DNA of 64,000 nucleotides from Sceloporus undulatus (Eukaryota; Chordata; Lepidosauria; Squamata; Phrynosomatidae). The notes under the pieces were generated by a model. That model had not been told where the DNA came from, searched no databases, and saw nothing but the letters and a program-made list of their open reading frames with translations. Made by a program: the position numbers and the translations under genes. The DNA lies in the NCBI RefSeq assembly GCF_019175285.1, contig NC_056522.1:321913117-321977116 (forward strand), read 5' to 3'. Numbering within the stretch: position 1 is the first letter of the stretch; each line of letters starts with the position of its first letter. Below are positions 1 to 11,851 of this stretch, one piece after another.

Positions 1-561
1 TCTGGTTCTCTTTTTCTAGAAATTAAAAATGGGAAGTTTTAAAATAATGGGGGACCTAACCAGAGTTTGGAAAAGTTATTTTGGGGACTACAACTCCCAA
101 AATCTGGCCAGGGGGTTCTGGAAGTTGTAGTCCAAAAGGTCATTTCCCCAAAGTTTGGTCCTGGCAAACACCCACACTTTCCATTTCTGGAGATGTCCAC
201 GGGGAGTCCTCTCTTCAAAGACAGACCTAAATCTGTTCTTATCCAAGACAAGCCTTTAGTTTAGAACACACAGGGAAGGTCATCATAGTCCCTCGTTCTT
301 TTCTGTTTAATGTACAAGTTATACAAGTCAACAGCATGCAAGTCATTGGCATAACAAAACTTATCCTCTGTGCCTATCCTTTCTTTTGGCAATATTCCTA
401 GTTTTACTCAACTAGACAGAAGCCTAACTTCACACTTCAAATAAAGGCAAGATGTGCCTTTTCTCCCCTACAACAATAAGCTCTCTCTCATCCAAATGTC
501 AAAATACCATCTGGAAAAGATTCGCAAGAAAGAGGAACAAAGACAGGGTCCATAAACCTAC

Positions 562-698
562 CTTTTCCACAATGAATGCTGTTATACCCTGAGAAGCTGG
601 AACAACACTTGGATCAGTTTTAGCATAAACAATGAGCACATCAGCATCTGGACCATTAGTAATCCAAAACTTGTTCCCATTCAAAACAAAACAATCCC
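562..698 (-). CDS. IVD: IVD exon 6, isovaleryl-CoA dehydrogenase (clean copy A)
   Basis: This exon encodes 45 residues of isovaleryl-CoA dehydrogenase, the mitochondrial matrix flavoenzyme that oxidises isovaleryl-CoA to 3-methylcrotonyl-CoA in leucine breakdown and passes electrons to ETF. The translation starts at [17 protein letters not shown] and ends GITAFIVEK, which aligns residue for residue with vertebrate IVD from memory. The W-I-T-N-G motif lies in the flavin-contacting beta domain of acyl-CoA dehydrogenases. On the minus strand a pyrimidine-rich tract ending in CAG precedes the exon and GTAGGT follows it. The exon enters in phase 1 (two leading bases complete the split glycine from exon 5) and leaves in phase 0. 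It is fully open, unlike its copies near 8.2 and 15.0 kb. Downstream exons with the catalytic glutamate lie left of the window. Identity is very secure. Confidence 0.97.
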
Positions 699-947
699 CT
701 GGGAAAAAAGAAAGGGTTAATTCTCAGCTGGAAAAAAACATCTAGGAGTAACCACCTCCCCAGGCAACTGAGAGCTAAAGGTACTCAGGACAATTCCTCC
801 AGGTTCTTCATCACCAAAACCTACCAGCTTTCTTCAGTATCAAAACCTACAAGCTCTTTTCCTTGGGTTCAGAAAGATAACTAATGGTGTAGCAATTATT
901 AGTGTGTGGGGGGTGGGGTGGGGGGGTTATTGGTGTAATGTAGCATG

Positions 948-1130
948 CTGGATTGAGATTTGGGAAATCCAAGTTTTAGCTCCTACTGAACCATAAATTC
1001 ACTGGGTGACCTTGGGCCAACTATTCTCTCTAACCCTATGACCTACTTCACAGGGTTGTTCAGATGATAAAGTGGGGAAGAACAATTATATGTATGTATG
1101 TCACCTTGAATTCACTGAAAGAAAGGCACA
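948..1130 (+). repeat. CORE-SINE/MIR-like fragment in IVD intron 5
   Basis: Contains the hallmark CTGGGTGACCTTGGGCCA core and a tRNA-like promoter remnant before it, followed by ACTTCACAGGGTTGTTC. This is typical of ancient CORE-SINE/MIR families. The noisy copies are near 8570-8760 and 15360-15560. Confidence 0.6.
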
Positions 1131-1419
1131 GTATGCTCATAACTAATAACTATAAGAAACCTTGCCAGTTTCATCTATTTCAAGATCCAGCAATAGTCGA
1201 AACAGACCTGCCTATTTCCACCACTAGAAATGCAGACAAGTCACAGTTCAGCCTTTTAGCTCTTTCCACAAAAGGGTGGTTCTCACAAAACAAAAAGGTA
1301 AAATTGTCCACAGTTAATTCTTAGAAGTAGTCATAAAATAGAATGACTGATTCACTGGACAATGTTTTTCAAATAATATGAGGTTCATTTCTTTCTCGCT
1401 CTCACATATATACCCTATA

Positions 1420-1815
1420 TAGCCAACTATAAGTCGACCTCATGTATAAGTTGAGGGCAGGGTTTTGGGGCTAAAATTATGGATTTTGATATGACCCATA
1501 TATAAGTCAAGGGTAAAATTTAAGGGTATGTGACAAAGGATCTAAGCAAAGGAAAATGATGCCAAAGAACTTAACAAAATTCCAGCAGGCATAACTGTTT
1601 GTGCTCCCACTAAATGCTGGATGGATGAGAGAGCAGAGGGAGGGCAGTGCTTTCAGGGCTGATTACATTTTTGCCTTTCACCAAGGGATGGTTCCCTTTT
1701 TATAAGAGTTAAAGTACAGTACGTACTTACACTGACCCACTGATAAGTTGACTCATGTTTTTTGGGTCAATTTTGTGACTAAAGTTTCTAGACTTATACA
1801 TGAGTATATATAGTA
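1420..1815. mobile_element. Miniature mariner-type element (Tigger-like) in intron 5
   Basis: The outer ends are inverted: CTCATGTATAAGTTGAG near the left and, on the opposite strand, CTCATGTATAAGTCTAG near the right, flanked by TATATA sequence. There is no coding capacity. The structure fits a non-autonomous Tc1/mariner element; the superfamily is inferred from TA-rich flanks and style of ends. Copy B (9050-9660) and copy C (15830-16430) contain a second element inserted near the left end. Confidence 0.5.
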
Positions 1816-2311
1816 GCTTCTAAAATTTAATTTCCTCCACACGATTTCTCAGAGTTTGAACTGAAACTCCTAGAATTGCCCACCCAGCACAGAATTCTGA
1901 GAGCTGTAGTCCAACCCCATCCCCCCAAAAGCAAAACAAAAGAAACCCCACAACTCTTGCTTTAGACAGAGATGGAGCTTCAATATCTGAAGCAGCCAAC
2001 CAGGTCTTTCTGCTCTCACACATATTGCAGTTATATCATCTGTTTTATTACTTGCTATTTTATTTGGGAAGTGCACAGATATATTTCAGTAGTTGAGCTT
2101 GTAATGACTGGGCATGATGGTAATGATACAACCAGAGCTTGGAAATTTTACTTTTTTTGGCCATGGCCATGCTAGCTAGGGAATTCTGGGAGTGATAGTT
2201 AAAAACAACAAAATGCACAGAAAAAGTTAACATTTCAAAAAGCCACATCAAAAAAACACTTTGGTTCTTTTATAAGAAACATACCAAAAATGGACATATC
2301 TCCTCTTTTAC

Positions 2312-2405
2312 CTTTTCTGTCTGCTCTCAGTTTCATGGAGACAACATCAGAACCAGCATTGGCTTCACTCATTGCCAGTGCTCCTATATGTTCTCCATTG
2401 ATTAG
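2312..2405 (-). CDS. IVD: IVD exon 5, isovaleryl-CoA dehydrogenase (clean copy A)
   Basis: This 94-bp exon encodes [20 protein letters not shown] and continues through [11 protein letters not shown]. The segment [13 protein letters not shown] matches the acyl-CoA dehydrogenase signature 1 pattern, an invariant loop between the helical N-terminal domain and the beta domain that touches FAD and substrate. Splice sites are consensus on the minus strand: TTCCAG before CTAATC, and GTAAAA after AGAAAAG. The phase is 0 in and 1 out, so it joins exon 6 with a split glycine codon. It is intact here, whereas the copies at 10.2 and 17.0 kb carry indels. Exon 6 lies 1.6 kb downstream. Confidence 0.97.
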
Positions 2406-3944
2406 CTGGAATGACAAGAAAGAAACAAAGAAATAGGCTGTAGCCATCACCACACTCACCTTAAAAATATCATAATAAATCTGATATGCTACAGTGATTT
2501 CCACCCTCGCTTCTTCCAAAAAGAAAAAAAGGAAAAGGAAAAGGAAAAGGAAAAGAAACTGAAAGCCTCCCATGCTGTGGAAGAACTCCAAATGGGGATG
2601 TTACTCATGGCGAATTCTCCAAAGAGGTTTACTGGTGCCCTAGTGAGAAATGGCACAAGATCAAACCATTTCAGTTCGCTGAAGACATGGGCAAATGAGC
2701 AATGCAGCTATTGCTCTGGTTGGCTTTTTTAGACAGGAGACAGTGCCAAGAGAACCATGCTAATGGCCATATATATCCCTCTCACTCCCTGTCCTGCCCT
2801 GGCCTTTGAAAACAGATGACCAGAAGGGGCAGACAACCTGGTAAAAAGCCATCTTACTGAAAACAAGATTTTCTGCAATGACATGGAATGATTCAGGGGA
2901 ATGAAATATGATGCCAAAATGTTAGGCAATAAACTATTGCTTCAACACCCCTCAACCCTTGTAATGGATGAACAGATGGTCATCCTCCTTCTGTGTTCCC
3001 TTATGCCACTCTTTGGCACAGCAGCCTCTCACTCCCCTCCCACCTCTCTGCAATTTCATTCTATCCATCTTTCTTTGTCTCCTCTGCCATTTAGCCTATT
3101 CTGTTTCTGAACTTATTGGCTACACCCTCTGCAGGGACAAATTTCATATGCAATCACCTATGAGATAATGGCCAACTCAACTACCACCCTACTACAATCT
3201 TGCTTTCAGATTTCAAGTTATTGATATTGTAGCACCTTTGGGACTACAGAAGGAGTTGGCAGCATGAGCTTTCATGGACTTATGTCTACTTGCTCACATG
3301 CATATGGAGAAGTGGAAAGCGAGGGACAGACTTATAATGACTGTTATTGTTGTTGTTTTAAGCAAAGGAGGGGAATCTTTGGGTCAACAGAGACAACCGC
3401 TCACCACTGGCTATGCTGGCTGGAGCTCCTAGATACTGAAGTCCAAAACACATGAAAGACCAAAGATCTTCCTCTTGTGCATGAAAGACAGTCTTGGCTT
3501 TGGGGTCTTTTAGAGCCGGTCTGCACTGGCTTTCTTTTTCCCTAAACATGCCATAGATAACCCATGGCAGCAAACAAACTATGAGGCAAGGTTTGTAAAT
3601 ATACCTTGTATGGAGTGTATTTCAGACAACTCTGAAGTGTTTAATTTAAAATACAGCAAATTAGGGCCTACTACAGGTGAATTAACTGCAGCTCCTGATT
3701 TGTAACAGATATAATATCAACTTCTGTTCCTGGTGAAACACATAAGGCAGTCTTGCATTGCATGGTCACTGCTGATCGTTATCTGATATTTGATTTGATA
3801 TTTAATGTTTTTAATTTGTTGCCTGCTTTTTAAACTAATTCTATCTTGTATTATTATCTATTGTTTTATATATATATTGTTATTATCCTCTAGAATGTAT
3901 GCCATTGGCAGGTTTCTTTTTTATCGATTTTATTGATTGTATGT

Positions 3945-3972
3945 ACAGCGCTGTGTAAATCTACAGTGCTAT

Positions 3973-4011
<39 letters not shown>
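3945..4011 (+). repeat. L2-type LINE 3' tail with TAA microsatellite
   Basis: The sequence GTACAGCGCTGTGTAAATCT, then ACAGTGCTATA, ends in a run of AAT/TAA units. It is the same 3' end as the larger L2 copy at 57080-58145. Duplicates lie at 11762-11850 and 18520-18602, where the microsatellite length differs. Confidence 0.75.
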
Positions 4012-4012
<1 letters not shown>

Positions 4013-4113
4013 GATGTTGCATGTGCGAACTGGAAAATATTGTATTTCACTGGAAAATATTGCATTTGAGGGGAATGAGAGGGAGAAAGAAAATGACACC
4101 ATCTCTATAAATA

Positions 4114-4338
4114 CAGTTCACTCTTGGCTTACGCAGGGGATCCGTTCCCCCCCCCCCCCCCCGCGTAAGCCAAATACCGCGCATGCTCAAGCCCCATTCA
4201 AGTGAATGGGGCTTGTGCATGTGGCAGTGCACATGTGCCACGGGTGCACGCCCCATTCATCTGAATGGGATGTGCTGCCCCTTGCGCCCCACATGGCTTT
4301 CAAGTATGCTGAAAGCCGTGTATGACGTGGGTGCACTG
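4114..4338. mobile_element. Miniature Tc1/mariner-type element (copy A)
   Basis: Bounded by CAGTTCACTCTTGGCTTACG at the left and GACGTGGGTGCACTG at the right, with TA on both sides as target duplication. It has internal short inverted repeats such as CCCCATTCAAGTGAATGGGG. It does not code. Duplicates are at 11955-12175 and 18706-18923. A poly-C run near 4147 varies in length between copies. Confidence 0.6.
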
Positions 4339-4430
4339 TACTGAGCAAGCAGCAGAAAGGAAGTATACTGCACAAAATTCTTCTTAATGCAAGGAACCCA
4401 GACTGTTCCAACTTGCACCTCCTCTGAGAG

Positions 4431-4590
4431 CAGGGACGTAGCCAGGATTTTTAGGAAGGGGGGGTTCCAGACTAAGTGCCACCATTATAATGGGGCTTGA
4501 GTGTGGCGGCGCAGCAGCACACACCATTCATTTTTCTAATGGAAGGGGGGGCCCGGACTCCAAGAACCCCCCCCCCTTGGCTCTTCCCTG
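4431..4590. mobile_element. Miniature hAT-like element, CAGGGACGTAGC family
   Basis: About 160 bp with terminal inverted repeats CAGGGACGTAGCCAGG and, in the better preserved copy B, CTGGCTACGTCCCTG. Just inside are facing poly-G and poly-C tracts. It does not code. Duplicates are at 12268-12419 and 19015-19170, with an independent insertion at 48903-49055. The hAT assignment is tentative because a clear 8-bp target duplication is not visible here. Confidence 0.6.
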
Positions 4591-4849
4591 CGGGAGGGCT
4601 TTGAGTTACATATAAAACAAATTAATATGATCTACTGAAGCCATCCACCATTCAAAGGTAGGACGAAGCACTAGGTTCCAAAGAATCATCCTTCCAACTG
4701 CTCAGTTATGGACAGTTTCAACAGGTCATTATAATCTGAAAGGCAAACTTTCCTAGCTCTGCTCTAAGGCATATGATGAAAAGAAGGTGCTACAATTTAT
4801 CTCTGCAATAAATAGTATAACTAGGGACATGTATACTCTAAAGTAAATA

Positions 4850-4974
4850 CAGTGGTACCCCGGGATACGAATTGATCGCGTTACGAAATTTCCGGGATAC
4901 GAAAAAAATAGATAGGAAAAAACTGTTCCGGGTTACGATATTTTTTTCGGGTTACGAAAAAAATATCGGCGCGA
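4850..4974. mobile_element. Left part of mariner-type element, cut by gap
   Basis: Starts CAGTGGTACCCCGGGATACG directly after TA and repeats motifs such as CGGGTTACGA before entering the N gap. Its right end, ending CGAGGCACCACTG and followed by TA, is visible only in copy B at about 12679-12767. Copy C at about 19430 reads straight through without it, so the empty site and TA duplication are both seen. Confidence 0.7.
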
Positions 4975-4999
4975 NNNNNNNNNNNNNNNNNNNNNNNNN
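4975..4999. other. Assembly gap of 25 N
   Basis: A run of exactly 25 N. Such a fixed small size is a placeholder, not a measured gap. It sits inside a mariner-type element whose left end is at 4850. Sequence on the two sides does not correspond to contiguous DNA in the other copies. Confidence 0.98.
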
Positions 5000-6249
5000 G
5001 AAAGAAAGGCTGAGGGAGAAGTGTAACAACACGGTCCTGAACTCATTGAGGCTATGAATTACTAATAAAAAAAAATAAATAAACACCAGCAAAGATCAAA
5101 AATAATCATCATTACAGAGATAACATAAAGCAAAGATCTTTTTCCATTAAGTTACAAAACAGCAAACACAAAGCTGACAAAGGCCATCTAATAAACATTT
5201 CCACTGTGGACAGAGGTGCCTATCTATGTGCACCAGCAAACTGATTGCACGGCAGGTGTGCCTCATGATATAACAGTGACACACAGCTATGGAAGAACCA
5301 CTGATGGCACTAACCTCCATTAATTATCATCATCCTCCTCTCAAAGCCATCCAAGTGGGCAGCCATAACGCATCAGTAGCAGTGAATTCCCACAGTTTAA
5401 CTATGTGTCTGGGTTTTCTGGGTAGTGGCCAAAGCCTTTAAATGGGTGATCCTAAGACATAATCATCCTCAGTGTTAGCCCACCTCTTGGGTCCAGCCGC
5501 CCAGAAGAGGAGGCAGTTCGTATCAGAGAAAAAATTTCCCAAGTCTGCTGAATTCTTTCAGCCACTAAGAGAAAGCTGACTTTTTCTTTCATTCTAATTT
5601 CTTTCTACATTGATTTGAATATTTTGATAACAATTATAATTATAAATACATTTATTTACAGTTGAATTTATTTATAATAAGAGAAAGTAACAGAGCTACT
5701 TTATATGAGGTATAATAGCTCATAGCATCACTCACATCATCGAACTTCATCCTCAATTAATTCACAGTATTTGAACCTCTCACCAGTTTATCACAGTTTG
5801 AGCAGTGACTGAAACCAGGCATGCCCTGAAGAACAACAAAGGGGAGAAGGGAAGGAACTACATGAAACTCCTGCTTCATTAGAAGCCAGAACAGATCACA
5901 ATATTAAGACATCCAAGTTAGCAAGTTTGCACTGAGTGGGGGGTCAGCAGCTAATCACATAGGATTGATCTGTGTGGGAGAGAAACAAATATATCATGTG
6001 AGCACCACATTAAGGGAAGCAATGCACATTAACATGGCAAGCTACAAAATAAAATAGATTGTAATCAGGTTATAATGTGCAGTTTTTTAAAATTATTAAT
6101 TACATGTAAAAAACAACCTTCGTCAATACTCCATCCGCCTCATCCTATATTTCAGTGATTTTTACTTTTCACTTATGGTATACTTTTTATACCTAAATCA
6201 AAGTACAGTTAACACAAGCTGCAAAAAGTTGTGTATTTCTGTTATTTTT
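5000..6249. other. AT-rich sequence seen only once, no recognised feature
   Basis: This stretch follows the first gap and has no counterpart in copies B or C. It contains A-rich runs such as TAAAAAAAAATAAATAAAC near 5065 and no convincing exon or transposon. If the assembly is untangled, it should lie left of 6250-7624 on the native chromosome, i.e. in a downstream intron of IVD. Confidence 0.5.
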
Positions 6250-6784
6250 AGGGAAAGGCTTTAATTTGCCATATTAGGCAGATAGCTTATCTTTCCTAAG
6301 TTTGTTAATTTTAAAAAGAGTAAAATCTATGTTGTGTGTGGAAGATCTTTGGCAACTGATTTTTTTCTTTCCTTTCCCCTGGCAGCTTTGCTACTCCCCA
6401 AAACCTGCTCCAGACATTGTGGGCTTGTGCCCTGTGGGACTACAGAGGAGGAGAGGAAAGAACAGTCCAAAATGGAGAGGAAGACTCTCCTTCACTGTAG
6501 ACGAGTATTCAGCGTTAACAACTGATTTGCCACTGCAACAGGAATTCCAAATCACAAGAAGGAGCATTGGGTGTTCAAATTCAAGGATAGTGGTTTTGGA
6601 GCTGGACTCAAGAATAAATAATTTGATTATGGATAAGAAAGCATAGGTTGCTTGTATCTTGATGTACGTTTTTTAGCTAGCTGCCTGACCATACAAAGCA
6701 AGGCATCTAGGACTGAATGGGATAAAGGTAATACTGAATGAAGAACCAGCATAGTGCATGATTTAAGTCTTCTTGGACTGACTA

Positions 6785-6970
6785 GGAATCTAAAAGACCA
6801 GAGCTAAACCCTATTCAGCCATGGATATAACATTTGGTGACCTTGGACAAGCCACCGCTCTCTCTTTAAGGAGGCAATGGTAAATCTACTCAGAATAAAT
6901 TTTGCCAGAAAATCCGTAGGATAGTGTTATGTCATAAAGTAGAGAGTCAACCTGAAAGCACATAACAATA
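6785..6970 (+). repeat. tRNA-derived SINE, diverged
   Basis: Recognisable by CAGCCATGG, GGTGACCTTGGACAAGCCAC, TTTTGCCAGAAAA and a tail GTCAACCTGAAAGCACATAA, in the same order as the better preserved SINE at 46552-46767. It is diverged, so old. The second copy is at 13620-13800. Confidence 0.6.
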
Positions 6971-8180
6971 TCATCTAATACTGAACCAAATGCCTAATAA
7001 AGGGGGACCAGCTGAGGTTTTAAAAACAGATTATCTATTTAGAGGGGAATGATCTGTGGTTTCCTTTCCTGTGAAGGTTATGTATGACCGAGTTTTAAGT
7101 AAGCATCTTGTAGACTGTCACACTTAGTTTTTGACTGGATAGGCAGGAAGGTGTTAGCAGATATTAAGAGTCCCACAAAAGCAACTCTTTGATAAAAGCA
7201 TAGCAGACACATAGATAAGAGAATACGGATTTTATACCTCCCTATGACCATTCAGGCGCCTCTCTCTATTCTTGGTAGCTTCCAAGCTCTTCTGCCTCCC
7301 TTCTCAAACTAAACTGATTCTTTAGGCCAGATGCCAGAGTGATTCAATCAATCTAAAGCACAAAGCACACATTAAGAACACAAGGTTCAATGTGAATCTG
7401 ATCTGACCTAGCACATTACATATTGACACAGCATATTCAGAGGGACAAGCAGGCAGAATTAAAACTAAAATCATTTGAAAAATAATATATTGAAGTGTCC
7501 TCAAACAGGTTCCACTGAATTCCCATTAGTTATGTAAATATGTAAAATGAGTCCCCACACTTGAGATGAGGAAGAATTTCCAGGTCATAGTACAACTCCC
7601 ATCATTTCTAGTTGGACTTGAGCTTCTGGTTCTCTTTTTCTAGAAATTAAAAATGGGAAGTTTTAAAATAATGGGGGACCTAACCAGAGTTTGGAAAAGT
7701 TTTTTTGGCGACTACAACTCCCAAAAATCTGGCCAGGGGGTTCTTGAAGTTGTAGTCCAAAAGGTCATTTCCCCAAAGTTTTGGTCCTGGCAAACACTCA
7801 CACTTGTCCATTTCTTGGAGATGTCCACGGGGAGTCCTCTCAAAGACAAACCTAAATCTGTTCTTATCCAAGACAAGCCTTTAGTTTAGAACACACAGGG
7901 AAGGTCATCATATAGTCCCTCATTCTTTTCGGTTTAATGTACAATTTAGACAAGTCAACAGCTTGCAGGTCAGTGGCATAACAAACTTATCCTCGTGCCT
8001 ATCCTTTTTTGGCAATATTCCTAGTTTTACTCAGCTAGACAGAAGCCTAACTGCACACTTTCAAATAAAGGCAAGATGTGCCTTTTCCCCACAACAATAA
8101 GCTCTCTCTCATCCAAATGTCAAAATACAACTGGAAAAGATTCGCAAGAAAGAGGACAAAGACAGGGTCCATAAACCTAC

Positions 8181-8320
8181 CTTTTCCACAATGAATGCTG
8201 GTTAATACCCTGAGAAGCTGGAACAACACTTGGATCAGTTTTAGCATAAACAATGAGCACATCAGCAATCTGGACCATTAGTAATCCAAAACTTGTTCCC
8301 ATTCAAACAAAAAAAATCCC
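8181..8320 (-). pseudogene. IVD: IVD exon 6, error-laden duplicate (copy B)
   Basis: This is the same exon as at 562-698, with both splice sites recognisable, but it is 140 instead of 137 bp. Several single-base insertions (for example in the stretch encoding GITAF and in the one encoding PDADV) break the frame. Its flanking introns show the same density of one-base indels as the exon. That argues for uncorrected sequence rather than a decaying pseudo-exon, because exon and intron are equally damaged. I list it as a broken duplicate and do not believe it is a separate functional exon. Confidence 0.85.
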
Positions 8321-9063
8321 CTGGGGAAAAAAAAAGGGTTAATTCTCAGCTGGAAAAAACACCTAGGAGTAAGCACCCATCCGCAGGCAACTGAGAGCTA
8401 AGGGTACTCAGGACAATTCCTCCAGGTTCTTCTCACCAAAACCTACCAGCTTTCTTCATGATCAAAACCTACAAGCTCTTTTCCTTGGGTTCAGAAAGAT
8501 AACTAATGGTGTAAGCAATTATTAGTGTTGTGGGGGGGTGGGGTGGGGTGGGTGGTTATTGGTGTAATGTAGCATGCTGGATTGAGATTTGGGAAATCAC
8601 AGTTTTACTCCACTGAACAATAATTCACTGGGTGACCTTGGGCCAACAATTCTCTCTAACCCTATGACCTACTTCACAGGGTTTTCATGATGATAAAGTG
8701 GGGAAGAAACATTATATGTATGTGTCACCTTGATTCACTGAAAAAAGGCACAGTATGCTCATATAACTAATAACTAATAAGAAAACCTTGCCAGTTTCAT
8801 CTGTTTCAAGATCCAGCAATAGCCGAAACAGACCGCCTATTGCCTTCCACACTAAGAAATGGCAGACAAGTCACAGTCATCAGCCGTTTTAGCTCTTTCC
8901 ACAAAAGGGGTGGTTCTCACAAAGCAAAAAGGTAAAATTTGTCCACAGTTAATTCTTAGAAGTAGTCATAAAATAGAATGACGATTCACGGGACAATGTT
9001 TTTCAAATAATGAGGTTCATTCTTTCTTCGCTCTCACATATATACCCTAATATAGCCAACTAG

Positions 9064-9293
9064 GGCCTGTTAAGACAGGCAAAATAAAGCTGCGTCAAGT
9101 CACGTTTTGGGAGGTATGGTATTTCAATGATGCATGTATCCTAAGAGTCAAAAAGCCACCAAAGCCACACTACTGTTCTAAGACTGGAGTGCAGCTTGGT
9201 GAGGCTTTTGGCTCTTAGGATGCAATTCATCACTAAATACATACCTCAAAGTGACTCGAAGCAGCTTTTATTTTGGCCTGTCTGTAACAGGCT
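9064..9293. mobile_element. Palindromic foldback element inside a mariner-type element (copy B)
   Basis: About 230 bp with very long inverted arms. It starts GGCCTGTTA...ACAGGC, AAAATAAAGC, and ends AGCTTTTATTTTGGCC, TGTCTGTAACAGGC; the inner parts GTGACTCGAAGCAGC also pair. Flanks give a TA (or CTA) target duplication, with copy A (around 1431) as the empty site. It is non-autonomous, Tc1/mariner or Harbinger type. It is absent from copy A and present in copies B and C. Confidence 0.75.
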
Positions 9294-10155
9294 ATAAGTC
9301 CGAATTAACTCAGGTATAAGTTGAGGTCAGGGGTTTGGGAAATTTATGGATTTTGATAGACCCATACATAATTCAAGGTTAAAATTGTAAGGGTATGTGA
9401 CAAAGGAATCTAGCAAAGGAAAAGATGCCAAAGACTTCACAAAATTCCAGCAGGCATATAACTGTTTGTGCTCCCACTAATGCTGGATGGATGAGAGAAG
9501 CAGAGGAGGGTGTTTTCAGGGTGATACTTTTGCCTTTCACCAATGGTGTTCCTTTTTATAAGAGTTAAAGTAACAGTACTTACACTGACCCACTGATAGT
9601 TGTGACTCTGTTTTTGGGTCATTTTGTGTACTAAAATTTCTAGACTTATACATGAGTAATATATAACCTCTAAAATTTAATTCCTTCCTCCACAGATTTC
9701 TCAGAATTTGAACTGAAACTCCTAGAATTGCCCACCCAGCACAGAGTCTGAGAGCTGTAGTCCAATCCCATCCCCCAAAAGCAAACAAAAGAAACCCCAA
9801 AACTCTTGCTTAGACAGAGATGGAGCTTCAATATCTGAAGCAGCCAACCAGGTCTTTCTGCTCTCACACATATGCAGTTTATATCATTGTGTTTATATTA
9901 CTTGCTATTTTATTTGGGAAGTGCACAGATATATTTCAGTAGTTGAGCTTTTAATGACGGGACATGATGGTAATGATACAACGAGCTTGGAAATTTACTT
10001 TTTTTGGCCATGGCCATGCTAGCTAGGGAAGCTGGGGAGTGATAGTTAAAAATACAAAATGCACAGAAAAAGTTAACATTTCAAAATGCCACATAAAAAA
10101 ACACTTTGGTCTTTTATAGGAAAAATACCAAAAATGGACATATCTCCTCTTTTAC

Positions 10156-10249
10156 CTTTGCTGTCTGCTCTCATGTCATGGAGACAAACATCAAGAAAGC
10201 ATTTGGCTTCACTCATTGCCAGTGCTCCAATATGTTCTCCATTGATTAG
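10156..10249 (-). pseudogene. IVD: IVD exon 5, error-laden duplicate (copy B)
   Basis: This copy of exon 5 keeps the length (94 bp), the splice sites and both ends ([15 protein letters not shown] at the start, MRADSK near the end). Compensating indels scramble the middle, so the acyl-CoA dehydrogenase signature NAGSD is lost and replaced by an unrelated run KCFLD. A real enzyme could not tolerate this. The clean version is at 2312-2405. Confidence 0.85.
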
Positions 10250-11816
10250 CTGGAAGGACAAGAAAGAACAAAGAAATAGGCTGTAGCCATCACCACATTC
10301 ACCTTAAAAATCATAAAATATCTGATATGCTACAGTGATTCCACCCGCTTCTTCCAAAAGAAAAAAAGGAAAAGAAAAAAAAAACAAAAAACTGAAAGCC
10401 CCATGCTGTGGAAGAACTCCAAATGGGATGTTACTCATGGCGAATCTCCAAAGAGTGTTACTGGTGCCCTAGTGAGAAATGGCACAAGATCAAACCATTC
10501 GATTTCGCTGAATACATGGGTAAATGAGCAATGCAGCTATTGCTCGTGGTTGGCTTTTTTAGACAGGAGACAGTGCCAAGAGAACCATGCTAAGGGCCAT
10601 AATATCCTTTTCACTCCCTGTCCTGCCCTGGCCTTTGAAACGATGACCAGAAGGGGCAGACAACCTGGTAAAAAGCCACTTACTGAAAACAAGATTTTCT
10701 GCAATGACATGGAGGATTCAGGGAATGAAATATGATGCAAAATGTTAGGCAAAAAACTATTGCTTCAACACCCCTCAACCCTTGTAATGGGATGAACAGA
10801 TGGTCATCCTCTCTTGTTCCCTTATGTCACTCTTTGGCACAGCAGCCTCTCACTCCCCTCCCATCGCTCTGCAATTTCATTCTATCCATCTTTCTTTTGT
10901 CTCCTCTGCAATTTAGCCTATTCTGTTTCTGAACTATTATGGCTACACCCACTGCAGGGACAAATTTTCATATGCAATCACCTATGAGATAATGGCCAAC
11001 TCGACTGCCACCCTACTACAATCTTGCTTTCAGATCAAGTTATTGAATGGTAGCACTTTGGGACTACAGAAGGAGTTGCAGCATGAGCTTTCAGGGACTT
11101 TATGTCTACTTGCTCACATGCATATGGAGAAGTGGAAAGCGAGGGACAGACTTAGAATGACTGTTAGTGTTGTTGTTTTAAGCAAAGGAGGGGAATCTTT
11201 GGGTCAACAGAGACACCGTCACCACTGGCTATGCTGTGCTGGAGCTCCTAGATACTGAAGGAAGTCCAAACAACATGAAAGACCAAAAGATCTTCCTCTT
11301 GTGCATGAAAGACAGTCTTGGCTTTGGGGTCTTTTAGAGCCGGTCTGCACTGGCTTTCTTTTTCCCTAAACATGCCATAGATAACCCATGCAGCAACTAA
11401 TGAGGCAAGGTTTGTAAATATACTGACCTTGTATGGAGTGTATTTCAGACAACTCTGAAGTGTTTAATTTAAAAAACAGCAAATTAGGGGCCTACTACAG
11501 TGAATTAACTGCAGCTCCTGATTTGTACAGATTAATACAATTCTGTTCCTGGTGAAACACATAAGGCAGTCTTGCATGTCATGGTCACTGCTGATCGTTT
11601 ATCTGATATTTTGATTTGATATTTAATGTTTTAATTTGTTGCCTGCTTTTTAAACGATTCTATCTTGTATTATTATCTATTTATTTTATAATCAAAATTG
11701 TTATTATCCTCTAGAATGTATGCCATTGGCAGGTTTTTTTTTTTATCGATTTTTTAATTGTATGGTACAGCGCTGTGTAATCTCTACAGTGCTATATAAA
11801 TAATAATAATAAATAA

Positions 11817-11851
<35 letters not shown>

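Larger units (their letters stand above)
1..7624. repeat. IVD exon 5-6 block, copy A (1-4849 clean) with left-flank sequence 6250-7624
   Basis: Positions 1-4849 correspond to 7625-12675 and 14435-19430, and 6250-7624 corresponds to 13097-14434. The junctions at about 7624 and 14434 share the same sequence around AGCTTCTGGTTCTC, so copies follow each other head to tail. Copy A has intact exons and is the reference copy. Its introns hold a CORE-SINE-like piece, a mariner-type element, an L2 tail with TAA repeats and two miniature transposons. The A-rich run at 2518-2562 is a simple repeat. In 2580-3940 I see nothing recognisable. Confidence 0.9.
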
